DNA of 64,000 nucleotides from Puniceicoccaceae bacterium (GTDB lineage: Bacteria; Verrucomicrobiota; Verrucomicrobiia; Opitutales; JAFGAQ01). Each line of letters opens with the position of its first letter. The stretch's first letter is position 1. Below the pieces are notes generated by a model. That model made no database searches and was not told the DNA's origin. It saw nothing but the letters and a program-made list of their open reading frames with translations. The stretch is from contig JBEGIR010000075.1 of NCBI GenBank assembly GCA_040224245.1, positions 38,667 through 102,666 of the forward strand, in the 5' to 3' direction. Shown one piece after another: positions 19,020-27,201 of this stretch. Position numbers and translations under genes: made by a program.

Positions 19020-20120
19020 TTAAGGAGCATCTTTTGCACAGCGGAATCCTGTATCCTGAGACCAATAGTCAGGGTTGGACCACAGGCGCCTTGCGCAACG
19101 GTTGTTAAATGGAGTCATGCCCACCAATCCACCAGCCCAGCAGCCGCCCCGCACAATTTTGCGCGTATCGGTTTCGCGACCCTGAACGTAGGGGTTTCCC
19201 AGTTGATTGACGGTGGGGTCAGGAGCGGGTATTTCACCATTGGGCAAACCTTTCGGTCCTTTCGGGTCAACGGTTCCATCCGGACATTCCTGATAATAAA
19301 ACTCCCCAAACCAGTCTTCACACCATTCCCAAACATTCCCAGCCATATCGAGGCATCCATACGGACTCGCGCCTTCGGGGTAACTCCCGACTTCCACAGG
19401 GCCGGCATCGGCGTCAAGCCCGCTCCGGGCTTTGCTCGAATCCCAGGTATTTCCCCAGGGAAATGCGCGTCCATCTGTTCCACGAGCAGCCTTTTCCCAC
19501 TCCGCTTCCGTGGGCAGACGTTTGCCCGCCCAGCGCGCATAAGAGGCCGCGTCCCTCCAGGTTACAAACCGTACTGGCATGCGTCTCTCGCTCTCCACAC
19601 GTTGACGAATGATCTCCGAGCCAGCGATATATGCCGCATTTTCATCTGCGAGTGCTGAAGACTCAGGGCCAAGCAAGACTCGCAATGCAGCAACAACCGC
19701 TTTCCAGCAAAGCAAGTCACGGGTCTGTCGTTCAGCGGCATCCGTCTCTCGCAGCATCTCGGGTTTGTATGCAGCGTAGGTGGCCCCATAACGCGCTTCA
19801 AAATGCTTCAGCAGCTCCACACATGCGGCAGTCGAAATCCGAAACCAAGGACCTTCAACCTTGTCATATCCATCGGTAGCCCTGACAAATTCATTGAATT
19901 CTTCCACCGTTACCTCGTTTCGGTCGATGAAATACGGAGACAGCCAGACACGGTGTGCAGGTTTTTCATCAAAGTTCCCCCGGTTGTCTCCCATCAGAAA
20001 GTCTCCGGCAGGAACATATACCATGCCTTCCGGTATCGTCACATCGTCACTGGCCTGAAGACAGGGACTAAGCGACAATACGAACAGGGTCAGCAGAGAG
20101 AAATTAAAGGTCTTTTGCAC
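19020..20120 (-). CDS. FGE-sulfatase-domain (SUMF1-like) exported protein, catalytic cysteines absent
   Basis: Member of the formylglycine-generating-enzyme-like superfamily, 366 residues. I place the start at the GTG at 20120 (MQKTFNFSLLTLFVLSLSPCLQA), which gives a proper signal peptide and a 17-base overlap with the preceding gene, so translation is probably coupled; the longer reading to 20291 encodes no signal peptide at its start. Hallmarks: MVYVPAGDFLMGDNRG, YFIDRNEVTVEEFNEFV, RLPTEAEWEKAARG, GNVWEWCEDW, IVRGGCW and TGFRCAKD. True FGE has two active cysteines a few residues after the RGGS motif (YLCHDSYC in the Streptomyces enzyme); here that stretch is AGGLVGMTPFNNRC, so sulfatase activation is unlikely. 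Probably a binding, structural or altered-function relative. Confidence 0.85.
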   Translation of the reverse strand: MQKTFNFSLLTLFVLSLSPCLQASDDVTIPEGMVYVPAGDFLMGDNRGNFDEKPAHRVWLSPYFIDRNEVTVEEFNEFVRATDGYDKVEGPWFRISTAACVELLKHFEARYGATYAAYKPEMLRETDAAERQTRDLLCWKAVVAALRVLLGPESSALADENAAYIAGSEIIRQRVESERRMPVRFVTWRDAASYARWAGKRLPTEAEWEKAARGTDGRAFPWGNTWDSSKARSGLDADAGPVEVGSYPEGASPYGCLDMAGNVWEWCEDWFGEFYYQECPDGTVDPKGPKGLPNGEIPAPDPTVNQLGNPYVQGRETDTRKIVRGGCWAGGLVGMTPFNNRCARRLWSNPDYWSQDTGFRCAKDAP

Positions 20121-21138
20121 AACGAAATCCAAGGATGAAGGTTTTAAATTCGGGTTCACGCTGGTCACGCTTGGCGCAACGTGTGTTGCTTGGGAAATTC
20201 TGGGAGCTACCCCCTCGGATGACACGTTCGGAGCCAGTTTCCGGCCCCCATGGGTTTTTGTTGCCTTGTGTGCCATATGCATCCGCAGCATACCAATCGG
20301 CTACCCACTCGGACGCATTGCCTGCCATATCCTCACAACCCCACGGACTGCGCCCACCCGGGAAGCTTCCAACAGGGGCCGGATAGATCCAGCCGTCCTT
20401 TTCAAATCCTTTCGTGCGCACATCTTCACCGGACTTTTCGCCAACGATGTTGCACAACCCCCACTGCCAGTCGTCGCCCCAGGGCCAACGACGACCATCC
20501 GTGCCGCGAGCAGCCAATTCCCACTCTGCTTCGGTCGGAAGTCGTTTTCCTGCCCATTTTGCATAGGCGTAGGCATCCCACCAATCCACACCTACGACGG
20601 GTTTGGAATCATCCGTAAAGGTATCTGCATCAAATTGAGCAACCCGGGCGTATTCTGGATTTGCCAGCAGTGGATTAAACGATTTCCAGTACCGGGGAGT
20701 ATGATCCTTGCCTTTGGGTTGATCAGGATGTGCCCATTGTGCGTCGCCAAACTTCTCAACATCCTCCAAAAAAAGTCGGTACTGCCGGTTGGTCACTTCG
20801 TAACGATCCATGGCAAATGCATCCAGATAAACCGTTCGCAGGGGCCGCTCATCCTCCAGCGCCCATTGTTCCCATGCACGGATGATTTTCACATCAACTG
20901 GCTTCACCCAGCCGACCGTGGGTCTCCTCGAGGGCAAATCCGGATGCGAGTCGGCGGTCCCCATCAAAAACGATGTTTTCGGGATCATCACCATCACCGA
21001 ATCATCTTTCGCGTGGTGAATTTCACGAATCTCAGGCATTGCGTCGGAGCCTGCACCTTTCTGACCGCAGCCCGGACCCACGGCAAGCGCCGCAACCACT
21101 GGCAACAGGAAAATCGTAACTGAGTGTCTGGGTTTCAT
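20104..21138 (-). CDS. FGE-sulfatase-domain (SUMF1-like) exported protein, catalytic cysteines absent
   Basis: Second FGE-like protein of the operon, 344 residues, with an N-terminal export signal (MKPRHSVTIFLLPVVAALAV) and a possible but poor lipobox at GPGC. Family marks: VMVMIPKTSFLMGTADSHPD, AFAMDRYEVTNRQYRLFL, KPVVGVDWWDAYAYAKWAGKRLPTEAEWELAARGTDG, GNASEWVADW, RVIRGGSSQNFPSNTRC and LGFRCAKDL. As in its neighbour, the paired active-site cysteines of genuine FGE are missing. The ATG at 21138 overlaps the stop of the upstream cytochrome gene by four bases (ATGA), indicating translational coupling. It is not a copy of the next gene: outside the shared motifs the two differ widely. Confidence 0.87.
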   Translation of the reverse strand: MKPRHSVTIFLLPVVAALAVGPGCGQKGAGSDAMPEIREIHHAKDDSVMVMIPKTSFLMGTADSHPDLPSRRPTVGWVKPVDVKIIRAWEQWALEDERPLRTVYLDAFAMDRYEVTNRQYRLFLEDVEKFGDAQWAHPDQPKGKDHTPRYWKSFNPLLANPEYARVAQFDADTFTDDSKPVVGVDWWDAYAYAKWAGKRLPTEAEWELAARGTDGRRWPWGDDWQWGLCNIVGEKSGEDVRTKGFEKDGWIYPAPVGSFPGGRSPWGCEDMAGNASEWVADWYAADAYGTQGNKNPWGPETGSERVIRGGSSQNFPSNTRCAKRDQREPEFKTFILGFRCAKDL

Positions 21139-24100
21139 TCGATCGATAACAGAAAATTGACCAGATCATCGATCTGTTGTTGGGTGAGGTGCGTTGTGCC
21201 GCCATGTGCGTCACTGGCGATTCTTCCACCGGTTTGCAGGTGTACTTTGGCCGCTTTCGTCGCCTGCGGAATCATGTAGGTTTCATTGAAACCGATTTCC
21301 CGTCTTCCCGGTCTTTCGGGAGAACCTCCAAACAGGGGTTCGTATTTGAACCAGCCCAATCCTTCCACACCCGGAGCCGCAACCACTTCTCTCAGGGTGC
21401 GGGCCATGGCATTGTGCAAAAACAGTGCGGGCCGATCCCAGGCACCCCGTAGTTGCAAAGGGGTGAGGTGCTGATTCTGATCCGGGGTTTCAAAGCGCCC
21501 GGCATCCAGAGGCTCAAGGTCATGACGAATCCCGGCAATGTAGTCCAGGCTCCGCATGCTGATCAGCGTGAAACCGGAATCCCTCACGCTGAGCGGAACC
21601 TGCGGAGGCAGCACCTGCCGCGGGTTATCAGGCATGTCCTTTTTGGCGAAGCTTGGTGCAGGATGGCAGGATACACAACCTTGTTGGGGATGCTCGAACA
21701 GGGCTTTTCCCCGAAGGATGGAGGCAGACTCTTGATCATAGGGATTGGGCATCAAGCGCGGTTCATGGGCCTGCCACTCGCCAATGAATCGCTGATAATC
21801 TCGCAGCACAAAAGCTTTTCCAAAGTATTTCAGGGACTGACGACGGAAAAACTCGGCCCGCCGTTCCTCAAGACTGGCTTCATTGTCAACCGAGGAAGTG
21901 GTCTTGGACTGCACGTCGGCTACCGCCAGAACCGGCCCATGTGCTTCCAACCAGAGGTAGTCTTCCCCGAGCAGCACATCTTTGAAGTCATCTGCAGGGC
22001 AATGCTCCATTTGCATCGAGCGGGGATCGTACACCGAAAGCGATCCTTCCATAAAAAAGGGCTGTATCTGCCAAAGGCTTTTCTGCTGGGGTGGCAGCAT
22101 CGTGGTTCCCTCGACAAGCTGCCCCACTTTGCTTTGACCTGCCAAATACTCCTGCCCCATGATCTGGCTCACCCCCCAGCCGCGTGCGTCGTTCAGTTCG
22201 TCATGGTGGCAACTGACACAAGATTGGTCATTGTCCGTTGTGAAAAAGGAGGTATGCACCGCGAACTCGCCTCGCTCCGCATTGGTGATGCCATACGGCA
22301 ACTGCTCAATGCTGGGATCAATCAGCACTTCCACGGACTCCCCGGATTCGCAATCGATCACCGAAATGGAGCTGCCAAGAAAATTGGCGACAAAGAGTTT
22401 TCCCGCAGAAGGAGAATCGGGAACTCCGGCGACAATGCCAAAAGGTTGAGAACCGGTTGAGTAATTCCGAACAGGAACGAGAGTGTCACTGGGTTCATGC
22501 GCACCCGGTTCGAAACGAAATTCCTGGACTTCTCCCGAACCTTGCATGGTCACAAAAATCCGGTCGCCCACGACCGCCATCTTTTCAGGAAGCGCGCCCA
22601 CCACCCGCATCAGGTCCGGCGGAATGTCTCCCTTCACATCCCCCACCATCGCCTCTGCAGTATCTGAGGTGTACCGAACCCAGTTTTGGTGCGCTTCATA
22701 GCGGTTTGGGAGAAGGAGATAGGATAATCCCTCTTCAGAAGGGGCTTCGGGGATAGACAGATGGGTGAGGTTGATCAAAACCACATCGTTTTGAATATCC
22801 CGAAATTTCACATTGGCAGTGCCATCCGTCGCTTCAAACGGCCCCAGTATCTCCTGTTCTTCTTTCGGGAAAACAAATCCTGAGATGTAGTCACGCCAGA
22901 CTGTATACTGAGAGGCCGCATTGTCCCGGTCCCACGTTTCACCTCCCCATGGGTCCCGTTCTTTTGCCGTTCCAAACCCAACTCCCATCGTCGTCACGAG
23001 CAGCCAGTGTTCACCGGTTTTTTCATCCGTGATGATTTTCAGGTCATTGGTTACGTTCTGGATGTAGATACCGCCAACCTCTTGATTGAGTTGCGTGTCG
23101 ATGATCGAGATATCCGTTGTCCCAGAATTCCCAACAAAGAGATGGCGCCCATCTGGACTGAGTGCGACCACACTCGGTTTGCTGTGGGGATTCCCGACAT
23201 CCACCCCGGGGCCAATCTGAGTACTATCGATCCATTGTTTAATCGCCTTGAAATCCGGGTCATTTTCAGGATCAGAAAATACAACCGTTTGATTGGCATG
23301 GCTTGCATAGAGTGGCATGATGTCCGCATAGCCGCCGTCATGCTTGCGAATCACGGCACGCAACAACCGACTCTGTTCGGAATGTCCGGGAACCAAGTGG
23401 TCCAGTGCCGAGATAAAACTTGCATGCAGGTCTTCACCCGCCACAAATCCGCCGCGCTTTTCATCGTGGCAACCCACGGTTCCGCAACTGCGCCGCAGAA
23501 TCGACCCAATTCCGTTTTCCGCAAAAAACACTTGATCATCCATCCCTCCGATGATTCGCATTTGGGCCGAAATGGAGTCCTTCCCCGTTTCAATATCGAT
23601 CAGGAATACTTGGTCGAGGTAACGATTCGCGACATAGGCAACACGACCATCTGCCGAAAAGGTGATATCCTGAGCGTAAAAATCGATCGGAATTTCCTGT
23701 ACGACGATATCCTTCCGGGTATCGATCACACTGATAAAGTTGGAGAACCGATTGGATACAAAAAGATAGCGTCCTTCAGGGTGCAAACTCAGCCGCATGG
23801 GAGACGAGGCAGGCGGCCCCGATTGATCTCCCGGTTTCAAAAGGATTCGCCGAACCACTTCACCGGCCTCCACATCGTATACCGCAACACTGTTTCCAGG
23901 TTCCAGTTCCGAGCCGATCATGCTGATGTAAACCTTCGTCCCATCTTGTGAGATCTCCACATCAAACGGGTTCTCCCGAGTCGGCTGGGGCTCAGGAAAC
24001 GGATGAGGGTTTGGGACTGGCTGAAGGTTCTCCCGAGTCCACTTGGCACCGTATGCCCATTGTTTGCTCATGAGCTTGCCAAACCTTGAGGGCGGTTGAC

Positions 24101-24287
24101 CGCTGTCTGCCAATTGCACTTCTCTTTGCAGTTCGGGAGAAAGGACTCCATAGGGTGGATGCATTCCCCCAGGTTGATAGATCAACTTCGGATCTTCCTT
24201 ACTCCAAGCATTCAAAATCGAAGAAATCGCTATGGTCACAAGGCTCAGTCCGGAAAACCAGCGTAATAGTGATTTTTTGGCTTTCAT
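21135..24287 (-). CDS. Propeller/di-heme cytochrome c fusion with an atypical CX4CH heme site
   Basis: Exported 1,050-residue protein joining a YVTN-type beta-propeller to a cytochrome-c-peroxidase/MauG-like di-heme part. ATG at 24287 has a strong Shine-Dalgarno (AAGGAG, 8 bases before) and its A is shared with the TGA stop of the previous gene. N-terminal membrane anchor/signal (LLRWFSGLSLVTIAISSILNA); propeller blades about 110-240 and 380-700; an inserted heme-like motif C268-GTVG-C273-H274, spaced CX4CH rather than CX2CH; then CVSCHHDE and CVSCHPAPSF in the C-terminal di-heme region, followed by MauG-like segments (LQLRGAWDRPALFLHNAMARTL). Likely periplasmic electron transfer or peroxidase-type chemistry. 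Partner gene upstream has the same general plan. Confidence 0.85.
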   Translation of the reverse strand: MKAKKSLLRWFSGLSLVTIAISSILNAWSKEDPKLIYQPGGMHPPYGVLSPELQREVQLADSGQPPSRFGKLMSKQWAYGAKWTRENLQPVPNPHPFPEPQPTRENPFDVEISQDGTKVYISMIGSELEPGNSVAVYDVEAGEVVRRILLKPGDQSGPPASSPMRLSLHPEGRYLFVSNRFSNFISVIDTRKDIVVQEIPIDFYAQDITFSADGRVAYVANRYLDQVFLIDIETGKDSISAQMRIIGGMDDQVFFAENGIGSILRRSCGTVGCHDEKRGGFVAGEDLHASFISALDHLVPGHSEQSRLLRAVIRKHDGGYADIMPLYASHANQTVVFSDPENDPDFKAIKQWIDSTQIGPGVDVGNPHSKPSVVALSPDGRHLFVGNSGTTDISIIDTQLNQEVGGIYIQNVTNDLKIITDEKTGEHWLLVTTMGVGFGTAKERDPWGGETWDRDNAASQYTVWRDYISGFVFPKEEQEILGPFEATDGTANVKFRDIQNDVVLINLTHLSIPEAPSEEGLSYLLLPNRYEAHQNWVRYTSDTAEAMVGDVKGDIPPDLMRVVGALPEKMAVVGDRIFVTMQGSGEVQEFRFEPGAHEPSDTLVPVRNYSTGSQPFGIVAGVPDSPSAGKLFVANFLGSSISVIDCESGESVEVLIDPSIEQLPYGITNAERGEFAVHTSFFTTDNDQSCVSCHHDELNDARGWGVSQIMGQEYLAGQSKVGQLVEGTTMLPPQQKSLWQIQPFFMEGSLSVYDPRSMQMEHCPADDFKDVLLGEDYLWLEAHGPVLAVADVQSKTTSSVDNEASLEERRAEFFRRQSLKYFGKAFVLRDYQRFIGEWQAHEPRLMPNPYDQESASILRGKALFEHPQQGCVSCHPAPSFAKKDMPDNPRQVLPPQVPLSVRDSGFTLISMRSLDYIAGIRHDLEPLDAGRFETPDQNQHLTPLQLRGAWDRPALFLHNAMARTLREVVAAPGVEGLGWFKYEPLFGGSPERPGRREIGFNETYMIPQATKAAKVHLQTGGRIASDAHGGTTHLTQQQIDDLVNFLLSIE

Positions 24288-26854
24288 CAAAGACTCCTTA
24301 AATAAGCAACAAGTGCGTTGAGTTCTTCCTGTGTAAAACCTCGCGTTCTCCCATGCACATCATTCGGATTGTGCTCTGTAAACAGTGAGTGAAGATCTGG
24401 GGCACGTCCGTCATGGAGATAGGGTTTTGTTCGATAAGTGCTCTTTAAAGAAGGTGTATCAAAACGGTTTCGGAAGTCGTTTGGGGTTCCAAAATGAAGA
24501 TCATGGAATTTCATATCGGTGTAAAAAGGAGGGGGATGGCATACATCACATCCGGCGGCAACAAAGAGCATCTCCCCATGTTTGAGTATTTCAGGATCTT
24601 CATCCCGATAAGGACTCGGGGCACGGTCAGGGTGCGAAAGATACTCAGTCAGCGGCCCTTGTATGTGGGCCATGGGAACAAATCCCTGAAACCGTTCACC
24701 CGCACCAACACCATCAAATAGGTCCATGCGAACGCCACTCCACATCGCCGGAGGAGAAAAATGAGTGTCCTGGAGCGACTTGTTGTTTTTGGCATTACCC
24801 AGGCCATCGTTCGCCAAGTCCCAATTCAGTCCATCACTGGATGTGTCTTCCTGGTGGCAACTCGTACAACTGATCCAATTCTGGTAAGTGATCCGTCCAT
24901 CATTGGCCATGAGTTCACCTTCTCTCCACTCGGTCATTTCCTGCACCGGACCCAGCGGAATCGTATCACGGACTTCACCCGATTCGGCATCCAGCACCGT
25001 GATGTTGTCAGAGAAATAATTGGCCACAAACAGCTCGCCAGTCGATTCGATCAACGCCAGGGAACGCGGCCCCAAGCCACCTGCGGGTAAGCGGCGGGCG
25101 ATACCTTGCTCATGCAGGATTTCGACGTTCTCTTCCAAAAGCTGAATCTCTCGCAAGGTCTTGGTTTTTTCGGCAAGTTCCAGCGCGGCAGGAACATCGA
25201 CGATGGCGACCTGATGAATTCCAGCTAGACTCACATACAAGCGCTGTCCATCAGAAGACAATGCAAGCCCCGTAGGGTTCGTTGCACCACTGAGCAACTG
25301 GTCCAGCAACAGCGTCACCCTGCGATTGGGTTGCTTCAGATCCAGGATAGTGAAACCGTTGGAATTGATCCAACCGCGCTCCATCTGCACCGTGGGCACT
25401 TCATTGTGAGACACCAGGTTCGTGAGGAAAGCCCATCTTCCGTCCGAGCTGCAGACGATCTCCCGCAGCATGGAGGCACGACCCATGTGATACTCTCCAA
25501 TCTCGCTCCCATCATCGGCATCCAGCACACTGACCCAGGGATCCAGTCCGTTCGAAACAAGCAGCCGTTTGCCGTCTGGAGTTTGGGTGATGAACCGGGG
25601 TTGATTGCCCACTTCCGTCTCCACAAGAGTATCTCCACTTTCAATATCCAGTATCGATACCGAACCAGAAACCACATTGGTGACATAAAGGCGCTTACCG
25701 TCATCCGAAACTGCCAGCCCGCACGGCTCCATCCCCGCCTTCAACGACCGCACGACACAGCCTTGTTCAACGTCGATCACGTTGATTTCGCCCGCCCAGG
25801 TACAGCTCACGTACAAGAACTTCCCATCCGGCGAAAACCTGGCCTGCGTCGGTCGTTCACTGACGGAAATCTCGCGAAGAATGTTGCGGCTTCGCACATC
25901 AATTTCAGTCATCAACGCCGCCGTGTAGTTGACCACCCATACTTTTTCCTGATCAGGGGAACGCACAATATGTTGTGGGGAACGATAGAGTGGTAAGGCA
26001 GGTCGCCCGGTTTCCGGTGGAAATTCAGGCGGCAGGGGATCATGCATTTCTGACTGCTTACGCTGCTCGCGACGCCAGTGAATGTATCCCATGATTTTCA
26101 GCAGCTGATTTTCGGTGATATTCGCCCGGTAGGCAGGCATTTGCACGATCTGTGAATCGATAAAATAGCGTGCCGCAGGGTTTTCCAGCAGTCGCTTCGG
26201 ATATCCATCCATGATCCACTCGCGCAGCTCAGCCTCATCCTTTACGAGTGAAGCAAACTCCTTCCCATCCCACGCCGGGATGTGTCCTTTGAAACTACCG
26301 GGATTGGGAGTCCCCCCAATGCCACCTGCTGCATGGCAAGCAAAACAACCCAGCTTTTCGGCTTCCACCCACCCTTCATAGGCCATCGTCGGAATGTTGG
26401 TGTCAAAATTGGATACGGCACGAAAGTAGACCATCAGGTCCTCGAGTTCCGATTTCGAGATTTTGTCCCGATAAGCAGGCATCGGCAACAGGGGTTCGCG
26501 TCCGACGTGAAGATCCACCGCCTTCAGCCGCTCAGGTCTTCCATCAAGGATCCATTCGACAATCTCCGCATCATTCACGGCGAGGGTAGCTACGGTCGGA
26601 CCATCCCAACCCGGAACCATTCCTCCACGAGCACCGGGATCCGCAACTCCGCCCGCACCTTCGGGTCCATGGCAGGCAAAACAGCCCTGCTCATGCGCTA
26701 CCGTTCTCCCTCGCATTGCAGGTGTGATCTCAGGACTTCTAATCACAGCAAAAGCCCACACAGTGACGATTGCCAGCACTGCAATAATGCCACTTATGAA
26801 CAACAACTTTCGTCGATATTCCCGGGGTCGGTCGGGGTTTTTTATGCAATCCAT
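24287..26854 (-). CDS. Four-heme cytochrome c/beta-propeller/di-heme peroxidase-like fusion
   Basis: First gene of the minus-strand operon, 855 residues. Order: an N-terminal membrane anchor (LLFISGIIAVLAIVTVWAFAVI, about 17-38); two tandem class-I-type cytochrome c domains with CFACH at C58-H62 and C170-H174, each followed by a Met-containing MPAYR loop that can supply the sixth ligand; a YVTN/NHL propeller (about 280-640: KFLYVSCTWAGEINVIDVEQG, KRLYVTNVVSGSVSILDIESG); then a MauG/CCP-like part with CTSCH and CDVCH and the typical FDTPSLKSTYRTKPYLHDGRAPDL segment. Four canonical c-type heme sites in all. Presumably anchored in the inner membrane facing the periplasm, moving electrons to or from the partner cytochrome encoded next. 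No oxidase or reductase genes lie nearby to name a pathway. Confidence 0.9.
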   Translation of the reverse strand: MDCIKNPDRPREYRRKLLFISGIIAVLAIVTVWAFAVIRSPEITPAMRGRTVAHEQGCFACHGPEGAGGVADPGARGGMVPGWDGPTVATLAVNDAEIVEWILDGRPERLKAVDLHVGREPLLPMPAYRDKISKSELEDLMVYFRAVSNFDTNIPTMAYEGWVEAEKLGCFACHAAGGIGGTPNPGSFKGHIPAWDGKEFASLVKDEAELREWIMDGYPKRLLENPAARYFIDSQIVQMPAYRANITENQLLKIMGYIHWRREQRKQSEMHDPLPPEFPPETGRPALPLYRSPQHIVRSPDQEKVWVVNYTAALMTEIDVRSRNILREISVSERPTQARFSPDGKFLYVSCTWAGEINVIDVEQGCVVRSLKAGMEPCGLAVSDDGKRLYVTNVVSGSVSILDIESGDTLVETEVGNQPRFITQTPDGKRLLVSNGLDPWVSVLDADDGSEIGEYHMGRASMLREIVCSSDGRWAFLTNLVSHNEVPTVQMERGWINSNGFTILDLKQPNRRVTLLLDQLLSGATNPTGLALSSDGQRLYVSLAGIHQVAIVDVPAALELAEKTKTLREIQLLEENVEILHEQGIARRLPAGGLGPRSLALIESTGELFVANYFSDNITVLDAESGEVRDTIPLGPVQEMTEWREGELMANDGRITYQNWISCTSCHQEDTSSDGLNWDLANDGLGNAKNNKSLQDTHFSPPAMWSGVRMDLFDGVGAGERFQGFVPMAHIQGPLTEYLSHPDRAPSPYRDEDPEILKHGEMLFVAAGCDVCHPPPFYTDMKFHDLHFGTPNDFRNRFDTPSLKSTYRTKPYLHDGRAPDLHSLFTEHNPNDVHGRTRGFTQEELNALVAYLRSL

Positions 26855-27201
26855 GTTTGGGGTGGTAGAAACAAAAACCGTGACTAGAAATCCACCCTAT
26901 GCATGGCAAGCACCATCCAAAAATATATCTCAAAAGAAATACCGATACCTATGTAATTCAGAGAATATTGACCTATCCCGAATTTCTATAACCTTCTCTT
27001 ATGTAGACTATTCACAACACTTATAAACAGATAAACAAAAATCGATATTTCACTTCAATCCTGCACACCACCCAGGACCAGGGCAAAGCTCGCCACCTTC
27101 ACTCAAAGCTTCACATCGATGCTTCTCTCTTCACGCAATTGTATTTCCTGAGCGGAGGGATATTCCGTATTCCAATAGGCTGAAAACCCAATACCCTGTC
27201 A
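26855..27201. other. AT-rich intergenic region at the head of the cytochrome operon
   Basis: About 350 bases between the GH127 stop and the first cytochrome gene, AT-rich between 26910 and 27060. It must hold the promoter for the eight-gene operon. No RNA gene or clear operator recognised. Confidence 0.55.

Noticed and set aside
19020..21138. Sulfatase-activating (formylglycine-generating) enzymes
   Set aside because: The fold motifs are present but the catalytic cysteine pair is absent in both proteins, and no sulfatase is encoded in the window.
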